This document shows positions 46,301 through 53,664 of a stretch of 64,000 bases of DNA, piece by piece (positions within the stretch are counted from its first letter, which is position 1; the number at the start of each line of letters is the position of its first letter). The translations under genes were made by a program, and so were the position numbers. The DNA lies in the NCBI GenBank assembly GCA_964563295.1, contig CAZLWX010000005.1:5144-69143 (forward strand), in the 5' to 3' direction. Source of the DNA: Chryseosolibacter sp964563295 (lineage in GTDB: Bacteria > Bacteroidota > Bacteroidia > Cytophagales > Cyclobacteriaceae). Under the pieces are notes generated by a model. It did not search any database. It was not told the DNA's origin and saw nothing but the letters and a program-made list of their open reading frames with translations.

Positions 46301-49280
46301 TGGTATCACAACCCTTACCCCCGACGATGGTTCGGTCGATGTCGAGGTCACGACCACACTAGTCGTGACCTTAGACGAAGAAGTTAGTCCAGTGCCCGGC
46401 AAAAGCCTCAAACTCTTCAATTCTTCCAACTTGAGCACACCTGTTCAGACGGTCGATCTAGGCACAGCGACAAGTCCGGACGGTATGGAATTCACATTCA
46501 CACCGTCTGGTCCGCTTGCTGAAGGCACAACCTTCAACGTGAGCATCGACGCAGGTGCTTTTGTTTCAATCGCAGGGCAGAATATCTTCGCCGGACTTGA
46601 TGCGGCTGATTGGTCCTTTACAACGGCTACAGGTCCTCAGCTGATTGCCTTTAGCCCGACAAACAACGCCACCGGGGTAAACGCAAACGCAGATCTCTCA
46701 ATCACCTTCGATGAACCCGTCAATGTGATTCCGGGATTCTCCCTCAAGTTGTTCAAGTCGGCAAATCTGGGGTCGCCCGTGGCGTCAATTCCTGTAGAGG
46801 ACGCCGCACCGGATGGTGAGACCTTTGTCTTTAACCTTACCGGTTTCCTTGATCCGACGACAATGTACACGGTGTCGATCGACGCCGGAGCGTTCAGGAA
46901 GATCGCCGGAAATCATCCCTTCGCCGGCCTCGCCACTGGCGTGTGGTCCTTCACCACGGCCGCTGGTCCAGCGACGACTGCTCTATCACCAGCGGATGGC
47001 GCCATAGCCAACGCCAACACTAACCTTGTCATCACTTTTGACACAAACGTCAATCCGCAAGCCAGCAAGTCGATCAAAATCTACAAGTCGTCTGATCTTG
47101 TAACGCCTGTGCAGACGGTTGCCGCAACCGAAGCCCAGGTTGCTGGTGGCATTGTAACGTTCGATGTTCCCCAAAACCTTGAAAGGGCAACTACTTACAA
47201 AATCGCGCTCGAAGAAGGCGCATTCCGCTCCGTCGCCGGTAGCAATGCGTCGCAACCAATCGCGACGGGTGATTGGTCATTCACCACCGATGCCGGACCT
47301 ACCGCCAGCGTGAGCCCCGCGAATAACGCGACCGGCGTGGGCCTCGACCAACAACTCGTGCTGACATTTAATCGCAACATCAATGGTGTAGCAGGAAAGA
47401 AATTGCGCGTCAAGGATGGGACCGAGACTTTCATGGAATTCGATGTGACGACCACGGGAACAATTGGGACTACCACCTATGTCCTCGACGCCCCAGAGCC
47501 TGACGGATGGCCCGAAGGATCTATCTTAACGGCGATCGTCGACCCCGGCGCATTTGTCGACAACAACGAAAATCAGTTTGCGGGAATCGCCGAAGGAGCC
47601 TGGACATTCACAACGGTGAGGCCGGATAGAGAACCGCCTGTGATTTCTTTTACGCCGCCGTCCAATCCCCAAAAGGGATTTGGTACCTCAGAGGTATCGT
47701 TCGGCGTGACCGACGAATCCGTATTGGCTAGCATAGAAGTATGGATCCGACCTATATCGGGCGCTGAGTATGAAAAGCTTGATGCAGCACCGGGCACGAC
47801 CGCAGGAACCTATAAAGTCACGATTAGCGAGAGCCAGCATTTCGATGCGATTGGCACCGAATTCTATATCGTAGCTACTGACGAAGAGGAAAATTTAGCG
47901 CGCAGCCCGGCCGACCCAGGGACCTATAAGGTATACCTTCAATACAACGGCACCCAGGCCGCGGTACCTTCAAACAAGCTCGGACTTGGCGGGCAGAAGT
48001 CTAACTGGAAGGTCTTCACGATCCCTTTTGACATTCCCAGTCCCAACAATGCGATCACTTCAATCATGGAAGAGATAACGTCACCTACGCTTGGACTCGA
48101 AAACAAGGTTGACTACCGCATCATCAGGATCAATACCGCCGGCACGGAATGGCTCGAGTATCCGAGTGCCTTCACCACCCTTGACAGGGGCAAAGGATAT
48201 TTCATCAATGTCAAGCAGGACCCGGGAAACATCAATTTGCCCAACTCCATCACCGTGCCTCACAATTCCAGGAAAGAACTCTACCAACTGGTGCTGACTC
48301 CGGGATGGAACATGGTTGGCAATCCATACCTGACACCAATCTCCTGGGATAATGTAGCTGAGCTCAACACGGAACTGTCAGGCACGGGCACTCAACTAAT
48401 CCAGTACACGAGTTCCGGTTATGCGGAAAATCAAAATCTCAACCCGTACGAAGGAGGATTCGTCTTCAATTCGCTCTCGACCAACCTCACACTTAAGATT
48501 CCCTTCTTTGGACAAACGTCTACTGACGGGCGGAAGAGTTCTCGCGATCTTTCTCGCGACATCGACAGCAAAGGGTGGATCCTGCCGGTACAACTGAGTC
48601 AAGCTGAAACAACCTACACGTTAGGCGCGGTGGGGATGACACCTGAAGCGCGGTTGAGTCTTGATGATTTCGATGGCGTGACACCACCGCGGTTCTTCGA
48701 CTACCTCGAGATCAATTTTGCTCATCCCGAGCACCCGGCAGGACGACTGACCCGCGATGTGGTACCAACTACCGACGCGTACACCTGGGAATTTTCGGTG
48801 GCCTCCAACCTGACGGGGCCGGCTGAACTCCACTGGGATAACACCGTTATCGCCGGGGCGGATCATGACGTATTCCTGCTCGATGTTGCACGTCAACAAT
48901 TGATCAACATGAAGGAGACGGGCAGCTATTTGTTTGACCCGAAGGAATCAGCTAACTTCAGGCTTTATTTTGGGCAGGAACTCAATGTTAGCCCTGACGG
49001 CGTCCACCTGGGCAAGGCCTACCCTAACCCCACCAATGGATTGACAACCATCAGTTTCTCCCTCCCTGAAAAGGGTGGTATGGATCAGTTGGTTTCGCTT
49101 GAGTTATTGGATGCCATGGGCCGAACCCAGGGTGTGTTGGTGCATGAAAGAATGGCTCCTGGCTATCACGAAGCGGTTTTTGACGCCGGAACACTGTATA
49201 ATGGATTCTACACTTACCGTTTGACAGTGCAGGGTATTAACGGCAAAAGTACACACGTGAATAAGCTCATCATCAAATAA
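40359..49280 (+). CDS. Giant multidomain T9SS cargo protein (2973 aa)
   Basis: The signal peptide ends GIVHAQ (about residue 20). Domains in order: BNR/sortilin-like repeats (22-640; many DDEGATWTKK or DGGQSW motifs); FnIII (642-740); an unassigned beta domain with paired Cys (741-866); FnIII (867-953); VCBS/FG-GAP repeats with Ca2+-binding DFNNDGFDD or DYNNDGYLD loops (about 955-1317); ASPIC/UnbV (1338-1424); nine Big_5 Ig-like repeats (about 1428-2419); a further beta region (2420-2880); and a T9SS type A sorting domain (YPNPTNGLTTISFSLPEKGG, 2884-2973). This is a surface or secreted adhesin-like protein. It lies in an operon-like arrangement with the preceding small protein and the caspase 7 bases downstream. 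The ligand is unknown. Confidence 0.92.
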   Translation: MKLRLPILILLLAISGIVHAQSYNPVLWQQKDGPLGGEVIDIEFDASSGRLFAIVGDSRLLYYSDDEGATWTKKTTGAGDFNFFNDIEITNNSIYLTTSFSVWMSADGGNIFSEISDNSNFNNANRIIRLSNGRLVVLGNNAIHYSINNGGNWTQGYQPPTSFNGRWLASNDADQIFMIVDERPYRSNDFGVNFSEFSTGIPVGERVNSLVRNNAGTGIYCVTEENIYVSDGNSDWVSIAGGSISDATISDFGGQPSFIEFSADGLGMYFIDNLNKKLHAKATGDGPANWALRQSSFPTTTTDVVAASAKNFPTANTSTAFFGAEDGVYKTTSGGTTFSAANSGIAGMDPSVFFATSFQGLFMQVGQDILRSTNDGDSWSQLSGIPPDGISSFITNSVGDQLYLATSDKIYQAFDGSFWSEITPPLSSLFFPELFAPDADNLFARDFDRIYHSPDRGSTWSPAVTITGLPMGGIGPNDFVFISPFAALWHLRDFAAGVDKLYLISLTYAADVLVSATATDISANLPLNVDDVSNLYASNGKAYAETFAGGLAGSDDGGQSWQMLSLSNPFGVFLARNGYMFATFSGNQIHISRDGGETFQTTTLDLNASIQDIRGIDIDADGIAYLAIRDNFVYASTKSIVVPEAPTNAIELGNIGRTVAIAWDDNSTNEEQFNVSISVDGVNYTSAGVSFDNSCTTPNGRGFFTLENLTPDTDYSIRIVAQSEAGTSAPTQVDILTDATVCSPTIPDNRSWSAVNSQESGFPAAGPKTVGIVHLGNGKYKVSDVGLGLLGGSPFFHSGDVSATFYENCGETLLGDDDRDVRPNGVGTWDGVNTLTLKWRTCRADEFETITFTLNGDDPAPAAPQNPLAYSLTATSIEVNWQTSYFQTSFVVERSLNGTSGWTEVGTVNYPTQRLVDNGPLTVGTTYYYRVKALNAEDEASPYSAVTSVAFSVPKFLLGDNAITNTQSATIGSYFADFNNDGFDDYFTMSFDIETESGSPVIFQNNGAGDFTPVVPVFDSQPYFFATIADYDNDSKVDVLFHAQEAAIADLYRGNGNFTFTKVNSGLGDLANVTAEDIEIQSSSWGDLNNDGLLDLIVAGPRQTNGSQGRLLVYRQNANHSFTKIPAGDMSTDTERSFGAFWADYNNDGFQDVAIANSGGPCRLYKNNGNETFTKMIGGGFDANAALLIAWGDYNNDGFMDMFVPNSAQHALYKNNGNETFTKDVSTQVSQIGQVVGTVWADYNNDGYLDLFTSGFIGVPARLFMRDASVPSVVTFTEIDNEKINDFSVFHYGASTADYDRNGFMDIAMSAFQFSEDGDDVSNANGNLFDNNILTGNWSEIKLNPLLGNKGGVGARVTVQAGGITQTREFPTSNSLVSRSTSIAHFGIGSASTINNIQVKWANGDVQNYPNPPKNQFLVINQDSQGPTISTREPAHESVDINTTTSIVLTLNEAGTAVVGKNLMISPAAGGPAVFALPVTSALKDGNKFTFALTGKLQPLTEYTVTLDAGAFLDKYTNPSPEVTSLSWTFTTIAAPEAVTLSPAHNATGILADTKIKITLDRATTPVAGKFLLLYLHSNLAAPITGVDLGEADQNGNEYTFTLPSKLASNTQYNISVDAGAFVDGNGNESLEFPTGLWTFTVGNGPIVSALTPAHNATGIDANTSLKIDFNADVEAVAGKSVKIFKASDLVNPVHTFDASEGTIDGASAEFELTELLESGIGYKVSIEQGAFVLAVGKNDFTGLAAANWSFTTSTGPVVTELLPANADVNVDANSALVVKFGETVDPVSGKNLKIFEASDLVNAVDVIDLSSATNNGGLEFTFTPTITLAPNTTYKVSIDAGAFVSIAGGNSFAGLNTSAWSFTTSIGPSITGLSPANGSGDIDANTTLVVSFGETVDPNPGKKLRIFEASDLVNAVDVIDLSSAANNGGLEFTFTPTITLAPSTTYKVSIDLGAFVSTAGSNSFVGLNPSAWSFTTSAGPGITTLTPDDGSVDVEVTTTLVVTLDEEVSPVPGKSLKLFNSSNLSTPVQTVDLGTATSPDGMEFTFTPSGPLAEGTTFNVSIDAGAFVSIAGQNIFAGLDAADWSFTTATGPQLIAFSPTNNATGVNANADLSITFDEPVNVIPGFSLKLFKSANLGSPVASIPVEDAAPDGETFVFNLTGFLDPTTMYTVSIDAGAFRKIAGNHPFAGLATGVWSFTTAAGPATTALSPADGAIANANTNLVITFDTNVNPQASKSIKIYKSSDLVTPVQTVAATEAQVAGGIVTFDVPQNLERATTYKIALEEGAFRSVAGSNASQPIATGDWSFTTDAGPTASVSPANNATGVGLDQQLVLTFNRNINGVAGKKLRVKDGTETFMEFDVTTTGTIGTTTYVLDAPEPDGWPEGSILTAIVDPGAFVDNNENQFAGIAEGAWTFTTVRPDREPPVISFTPPSNPQKGFGTSEVSFGVTDESVLASIEVWIRPISGAEYEKLDAAPGTTAGTYKVTISESQHFDAIGTEFYIVATDEEENLARSPADPGTYKVYLQYNGTQAAVPSNKLGLGGQKSNWKVFTIPFDIPSPNNAITSIMEEITSPTLGLENKVDYRIIRINTAGTEWLEYPSAFTTLDRGKGYFINVKQDPGNINLPNSITVPHNSRKELYQLVLTPGWNMVGNPYLTPISWDNVAELNTELSGTGTQLIQYTSSGYAENQNLNPYEGGFVFNSLSTNLTLKIPFFGQTSTDGRKSSRDLSRDIDSKGWILPVQLSQAETTYTLGAVGMTPEARLSLDDFDGVTPPRFFDYLEINFAHPEHPAGRLTRDVVPTTDAYTWEFSVASNLTGPAELHWDNTVIAGADHDVFLLDVARQQLINMKETGSYLFDPKESANFRLYFGQELNVSPDGVHLGKAYPNPTNGLTTISFSLPEKGGMDQLVSLELLDAMGRTQGVLVHERMAPGYHEAVFDAGTLYNGFYTYRLTVQGINGKSTHVNKLIIK
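45617..46290 (+). repeat. Near-identical tandem Ig-domain repeats inside the giant gene
   Basis: Big_5 copies 4 and 5 are offset by 336 bases (112 codons) and remain highly similar at DNA level. For example, the stretches starting at 45771 and 46107 share GGTGGTTTGGAATTCAC and surrounding bases with mostly third-position differences. Other copies have diverged more. This points to a fairly recent duplication or gene conversion in the repeat array. Confidence 0.8.
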
Positions 49281-49287
49281 AACCTAT

Positions 49288-50487
49288 ATGAAAAGCAAGT
49301 TTTTCTTGTCTTGCCTGCTCACACTCATGTCGGTTTCAGGGCTGTTGGCGCAGAACGTCAGCACCCGAACCAACGAGTTTGAGGTGGACTTCAGTGATCC
49401 AGCCAAGTTGGTTCACACCACGATCCCGGTAATCAGTTGGGTTACTCCAGTGGCGGAAACCAACTACGCCCAGGAGAACAAATACAAGATCAAACTGGAA
49501 ATCGAGTCGGACAAACCGATCAAGAATATCACCATTTACGTCAGGGAAGATGAAGGCGGTCCGAGCCGTGGTATGACCACCGTGCAGCCCGAAGCTGGCC
49601 AGGAACTGCAGATGGTAGTGGAGAAGAGTATCACGCTCCTTGAAGGCGAAAACATTCTCGAAGTCGTTGCCGAGAACGTCGATGGCCAGAAAACATTGAG
49701 CTACCGCAAAGTGCACGTGGGAACCGCAGGACTTGCCGATGCCGGCAAACTTGACCGCACTGACTACGCATTGATCTTCGCTACTGACGAATACGACAAC
49801 TGGACGGACCTCGTCAACCCGATCTTTGACTCAAAGACAATTGCCGAAGAACTGAAGAACACATATGGCTATAAGGTGGAAGTCATAACGAACGCCACAC
49901 AATCCGAAGTACTGAAGAAGATTCGCGACTACGCGGAAAGGAAGTATAAACCGCTTGACCAGCTCTTCATCTTTTTTGCAGGCCATGGTACCTATGACCA
50001 GACCTTTGGCGAAGGATTTGTCGTGACAAAAGAATCGCAGGCAAACGATGAGGCGAAGACAACTTATCTTTCGCACAACCGCCTGCGTTCGATCGTTAAC
50101 AACATTCCGTGCGACCACATATTCCTGGCCATGGATGTATGCTTTGGCGGTACTTTTGACGCGGCCCTGGCATCATCCCGCGGCGCTGGCGGAGAAGAAG
50201 TTTACAAAGAACAAAGTCAAACTGAATTCATTACGCGAAAGCTAACCTACAAGACTCGTAGATACCTGACCTCGGGAGGCAAGACCTATGTATCCGACGG
50301 AATCCCAGGCAAACATTCTCCCTTTGCAAAGAATTTCCTGGAAGCCCTTCGTTCGAGAGGTGGCCGCGATGGCATCCTGACACTGCCTGAACTCTACACT
50401 TACGTGGAGCGCCTGAAGATTCAACCTCGTTTTGGAGAGTTTGGCGACAATGCCCCCGGCAGCGACTTTATTTTCGTCGTTAAATAG
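49288..50487 (+). CDS. Secreted caspase-family (C14) peptidase
   Basis: A 399-residue exported protein, signal peptide ending SGLLAQ. Residues 22-145 form an Ig-like beta domain (KIKLEIESDKPIKNITIYV). Residues about 155-399 are a caspase/metacaspase p20-type fold: YALIFATDEYDNW, LIN-like strand, KPLDQLFIFFAGHGTYD with catalytic His233, and IFLAMDVCFGGTFD with catalytic Cys285. Both dyad residues are present, so the enzyme should be active. It has no T9SS sorting domain and no lipobox, so it is probably periplasmic or released by another route. It begins 7 bases after the giant gene and is followed by a strong terminator. It may process or regulate the giant protein, which is inference. Confidence 0.9.
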   Translation: MKSKFFLSCLLTLMSVSGLLAQNVSTRTNEFEVDFSDPAKLVHTTIPVISWVTPVAETNYAQENKYKIKLEIESDKPIKNITIYVREDEGGPSRGMTTVQPEAGQELQMVVEKSITLLEGENILEVVAENVDGQKTLSYRKVHVGTAGLADAGKLDRTDYALIFATDEYDNWTDLVNPIFDSKTIAEELKNTYGYKVEVITNATQSEVLKKIRDYAERKYKPLDQLFIFFAGHGTYDQTFGEGFVVTKESQANDEAKTTYLSHNRLRSIVNNIPCDHIFLAMDVCFGGTFDAALASSRGAGGEEVYKEQSQTEFITRKLTYKTRRYLTSGGKTYVSDGIPGKHSPFAKNFLEALRSRGGRDGILTLPELYTYVERLKIQPRFGEFGDNAPGSDFIFVVK

Positions 50488-50509
50488 AGAGATCAATATC
50501 TGAAGAAAC

Positions 50510-50539
50510 GGGTGAGCGATATTGCTCACCCTTTTTTTT
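50510..50539 (+). terminator. Strong terminator ending the caspase cluster
   Basis: GGGTGAGC (50510-50517) pairs with GCTCACCC (50524-50531) around a 6-base loop, followed by eight T. It lies 22 bases past the caspase stop codon and closes the three-gene unit. Confidence 0.92.
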
Positions 50540-50542
50540 GAC

Positions 50543-50872
50543 ATGACCTGGATAAAGATTTTCAACTCCGAAGATGAGGCCAGGAGCTTTTTGCGGGAAG
50601 ACCAGCCGCAGTTGCTGATACTTTCAGGCATTCGGATCTGCCTCGTGATTCACCACCGTGAGTTCTTCGCCGTGCAAGATAAATGCACTCATAACGGCGA
50701 ATCCCTCAGCGGGGGAAGGGTAAACTACCTTGGTGAAATCATCTGCCCGTGGCATGGATATCGCTTCGATCTGTTGAGCGGCCGCCCGTGCGACTCCTCC
50801 TGCAGCGAGCTCCGCACGTATCCTGTCAAAGCAGATTCAACAGGTTTTTATGTGGGCATCCCTGAGCTATAA
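50543..50872 (+). CDS. Rieske [2Fe-2S] ferredoxin-like protein
   Basis: A 109-residue cytosolic Rieske protein starting at ATG 50543 (MTWIKIFNSEDEAR). The cluster ligands are in DKCTHNGESLSGG (C-x-H) and IICPWHGYRFDL (C-x2-H), the standard 2His-2Cys arrangement. The length matches the small NirD/ferredoxin-type proteins that donate electrons to oxygenases or reductases; no partner lies nearby. It follows the terminator by only 3 bases, so any promoter must overlap that terminator or be read-through. Confidence 0.9.
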   Translation: MTWIKIFNSEDEARSFLREDQPQLLILSGIRICLVIHHREFFAVQDKCTHNGESLSGGRVNYLGEIICPWHGYRFDLLSGRPCDSSCSELRTYPVKADSTGFYVGIPEL

Positions 50873-50970
50873 AGGTCGTAGGCGTCGGAAAATATTCACG
50901 CGATCACTTTTTTATGAAATACAAAGGTGGCTATTTTCGTTTCAAACTAAATCCTTAAATCTACGTCGCC

Positions 50971-51963
50971 GTGCGTCGAACGCTGATTCTCATTTTCCTT
51001 TGTCCCGCCGTCTCTTCTTTGTTCGCGCAGCTGCCTCTGCACGAACAGGAATTGATAGGAAGAATGGTGCCTTCGACCACACTGCCCACCGACCTGCTGA
51101 TGACGCGGACAGCGGTCTTTCATTCCTTTCGGCTGGCGGAAAAAGAGCTTGTAACAATCCAGCAATATTTCCAGCGTACGGGCATCGACGCCGTGGCCTA
51201 TTTTGAAATGGACCTGCTGACTGCGGGAAGGGACGTATCACAAGCTATGGCTCATTATCTTCTTGCCAGGGAGATTTCCAATCTCATTCTGATTCAGAAA
51301 GACGGCGATCAATATCTCTTCTGGATTACTTCCTTCAATAAGAAAGCCAATTTTATCAACCAGGCGCAAGAAGCCTGGATGGAAAAAAACACGTTGATGT
51401 TGGAGATTCTAAAGTCGCTTTACCGAAATGCGGCCAGCACATTGGAGAGAACGAATCACCTGATTAACGACTTTCCTGAAACTGGACTTTCCATCAATCC
51501 CATTCAGGGCCGTCGATCGGAGTTCTACGCGGTCGACCTCCGCGTCGATCCCCTCGCCGTGCCCAGGTTTAACGACGAAGCCATGGATCGCGAGCTTGAA
51601 GAGATCATGAAATCGTATCCTTTCAAGTACACGTTGACAGATCCTACGTTAACGGAGGCAGAACTGAGAAAGCAGGGCTTGTATTACGTATTGCGATTCG
51701 TCAATGCCCGTGCCCAGGTGGCGAAGAGGTTGCTCGGCTACAATGTGAGTCCGTCGTCGAGCGCCATCGTCTCCATTACGTACCCGGGATCGGAACCGCA
51801 AGTAAAGAACATCCCACTGAATCGGGAGGTTTACAAGTTCTATTTTAAGCATATTGATTCTGGCAACACATTTCTCGGAACGAAATGGGATGCTGACGAG
51901 AGCTGGCAGCAGGCGCTCATCAATCAGCTGAAAGGATATCGCGACGAGTTCAAGATCAACTAG
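50971..51963 (+). CDS. Secreted protein of unknown function (330 aa)
   Basis: It starts at GTG 50971 with a signal peptide (LILIFLCPAVSSLFAQ). The mature part is mainly helical in the first 200 residues (EKELVTIQQYFQRTGIDAVA, AHYLLAREISNLILIQ) and beta-rich near the end (AIVSITYPGSEPQVK, YKFYFKHIDSGNTFLG). No cysteines, lipobox or known motif were recognised. It is probably periplasmic. The next gene, also encoding a secreted protein, follows after 83 bases. Confidence 0.75.
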   Translation: MRRTLILIFLCPAVSSLFAQLPLHEQELIGRMVPSTTLPTDLLMTRTAVFHSFRLAEKELVTIQQYFQRTGIDAVAYFEMDLLTAGRDVSQAMAHYLLAREISNLILIQKDGDQYLFWITSFNKKANFINQAQEAWMEKNTLMLEILKSLYRNAASTLERTNHLINDFPETGLSINPIQGRRSEFYAVDLRVDPLAVPRFNDEAMDRELEEIMKSYPFKYTLTDPTLTEAELRKQGLYYVLRFVNARAQVAKRLLGYNVSPSSSAIVSITYPGSEPQVKNIPLNREVYKFYFKHIDSGNTFLGTKWDADESWQQALINQLKGYRDEFKIN

Positions 51964-52046
51964 TCTGGATGTAAGAACCCGTTTCAATTTCAACTGAAGT
52001 TGAAGAAAAAAATTGCTTCATTCGTGTATTGCCCGACCGATTACAC

Positions 52047-52661
52047 ATGAAGCAGTTGTTTGTTTCCCTTTCGTTTTATTTTATCATCACCATTACAAGC
52101 GGCCAGACAGCCTCAACTCCCATTGGCTCCTTTTCGGTGGCGTGGCATCCGGGCACGGTCGTGTTCGAAATTGGCGACACGCTCAATTGCGAGGTGCGCT
52201 TCAACGCCGCTATCCCGGTAGGTGTTTTGCAGATTCGTTCCGACGGACTTGTCCTGACAATAGCTCCTGAAGATGTGAAGTCATTTACCTGGTTCGACCC
52301 CAGAAAACAGCGGATGCGCAAGTATTACTCGGTTACCGTTACGACTGAGGAGTTTTCAACCCACCGCGCATACATGGAATGCCTCTACAACGGGGCGGAA
52401 TTTTCGATACTGAATCATCGAACCCTTGGGCTGGCGTATGAATACCAGCACTACACTCGCTTTGTGAGTAAGCCCAGCCATGTAAACCGGCAGTATTTAC
52501 TTGATTTCTCGTCGGGCGAGCTGCTGCCGCTGTCGCGGGAAAATGCCCTCCGGATCGTTGAAAACAAGGCAGAAGTGATGTCTTTCATTGAAGAACAAGG
52601 CATCAGATTCCGGTCCGTCCAGGATTATATCCATGTTTTTGAATACTACGCCAGCCTTTAA
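52047..52661 (+). CDS. Secreted protein of unknown function (204 aa)
   Basis: The signal peptide is MKQLFVSLSFYFIITITSGQ. The mature 180 residues contain beta strands (GTVVFEIGDTLNCEVRF, LQIRSDGLVLTIAPEDVKSF) and a helical end (ENALRIVENKAEVMSFIEEQ). The pattern of a periplasmic beta-sandwich that reads a surface or nutrient signal is common in Bacteroidota, but I cannot name the family. A TTG at 52029 would add six residues; ATG 52047 is preferred because it starts the signal peptide. Confidence 0.75.
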   Translation: MKQLFVSLSFYFIITITSGQTASTPIGSFSVAWHPGTVVFEIGDTLNCEVRFNAAIPVGVLQIRSDGLVLTIAPEDVKSFTWFDPRKQRMRKYYSVTVTTEEFSTHRAYMECLYNGAEFSILNHRTLGLAYEYQHYTRFVSKPSHVNRQYLLDFSSGELLPLSRENALRIVENKAEVMSFIEEQGIRFRSVQDYIHVFEYYASL

Positions 52662-52726
52662 CGGCCGATGAACAATTTTCCACCCTACTGACATACGGCT
52701 GTCACTGCGCGGATTTTAATTGTTTC

Positions 52727-53149
52727 ATGATTGGTATGATCAGGGATTTCGCTGACCTTATTGGAGAACTCCATGGCGAAGAGAAGTTGATCACGCAGCG
52801 ATTGCGGTCGATCATTCTCGAGACCGGGCCACAGCTCCGGGAGAAAATCTCCTTTGGAGTGCCTTATTTCTACCATAACCGGCAGGTCTGCTTTGTGTGG
52901 CCGGCATCATGTATACCGTGCGGCATGCAAAAGTCCGACAAGCTGATGGTCACCCTGGGCTTCTGTTATGGCAACCTGCTGTCTAACGAGCAGGGTTTGC
53001 TCGTCGCGGACAACCGCAAGCAGGTTTACGTTGTGCCAATCCATTCAATGAACGAGATCGACGAGCGGTCGATAATAGAACTGGTGCAGGAGGCGATCCT
53101 TGTCGATGACGAATTTGGTAAGCAAAAAAAGAGAAAGAAAAATGGCTGA
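52727..53149 (+). CDS. DUF1801 domain protein (YdhG-like)
   Basis: A 140-residue cytosolic protein of the DUF1801/YdhG family, which has an SUF-like alpha/beta fold of unknown activity. The typical FGVPYFYHNRQVCFV and KLMVTLGFCYGNLLS features are present. The C-terminus is strongly basic (QKKRKKNG). The last 8 bases overlap the start of the AlkC-like gene (ATGGCTGA), so the two are translationally coupled. Confidence 0.82.
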   Translation: MIGMIRDFADLIGELHGEEKLITQRLRSIILETGPQLREKISFGVPYFYHNRQVCFVWPASCIPCGMQKSDKLMVTLGFCYGNLLSNEQGLLVADNRKQVYVVPIHSMNEIDERSIIELVQEAILVDDEFGKQKKRKKNG

Positions 53150-53657
53150 ATCGCTTGGGTACATGTACCATCCGGGATTCTTTGACAAACTTTGCCCGGT
53201 GCTCGATGACTGCATACCAGGATTTGAGACTCGTCAGTTTATTTTCAGTGTCTTCGACAACGAGTGGCCTGATCTCGAGTTGCACGGGAGGATCAGGAAG
53301 ATCACCAGAGCGTTGCATCGCTTCATGCCCAGCGACTTTGTAAAAGCCGCTCGAGTGCTTACCATCGTTGGCTCAAGACTGATGAAACTGAATGAGGAAA
53401 ACACGTACCCGTATATTTTTTTGGTGGATTACGTCGAGCTTCACGGACTCGACCATCCGGTTGAATCCCTTAATTGCCTGGAGGAACTGACAAAATTGGT
53501 TTCGGCCGAATTTGCCGTTGATCAGTTTGCTCAGCGATACCCGGTTCAGACGTCAACCAAAATGAAGGAATGGTCTCTTCATTCTGACGATCGTGTACGC
53601 CGTCTTGCGCGGAGGCCAGCGCGCCCGGGGATCCCTGAGTTGGTCGCGGTGTCGTGA
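53142..53657 (+). CDS. AlkC-like DNA alkylation repair protein, truncated at the C-terminus
   Basis: A 171-residue HEAT-repeat-like protein whose sequence follows the AlkC-type DNA alkylation repair family: YHPGFFDKLCPVLDDCIPGF, MPSDFVKAARVLTIVGSRL, EFAVDQFAQRYPVQ and VRRLARRPARPGIPE. Full-length family members are about 230-370 residues, and here the protein stops right after the position where RRLASEG-CRPRLPW normally leads into the second half. No continuation is visible downstream, since the convergent metallo-hydrolase gene begins 7 bases later. So the 3' half is missing, and glycosylase function is probably lost or altered. Start ATG 53142 overlaps the preceding gene. Confidence 0.78.
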   Translation: MAESLGYMYHPGFFDKLCPVLDDCIPGFETRQFIFSVFDNEWPDLELHGRIRKITRALHRFMPSDFVKAARVLTIVGSRLMKLNEENTYPYIFLVDYVELHGLDHPVESLNCLEELTKLVSAEFAVDQFAQRYPVQTSTKMKEWSLHSDDRVRRLARRPARPGIPELVAVS

Positions 53658-53664
53658 GTCTTGC

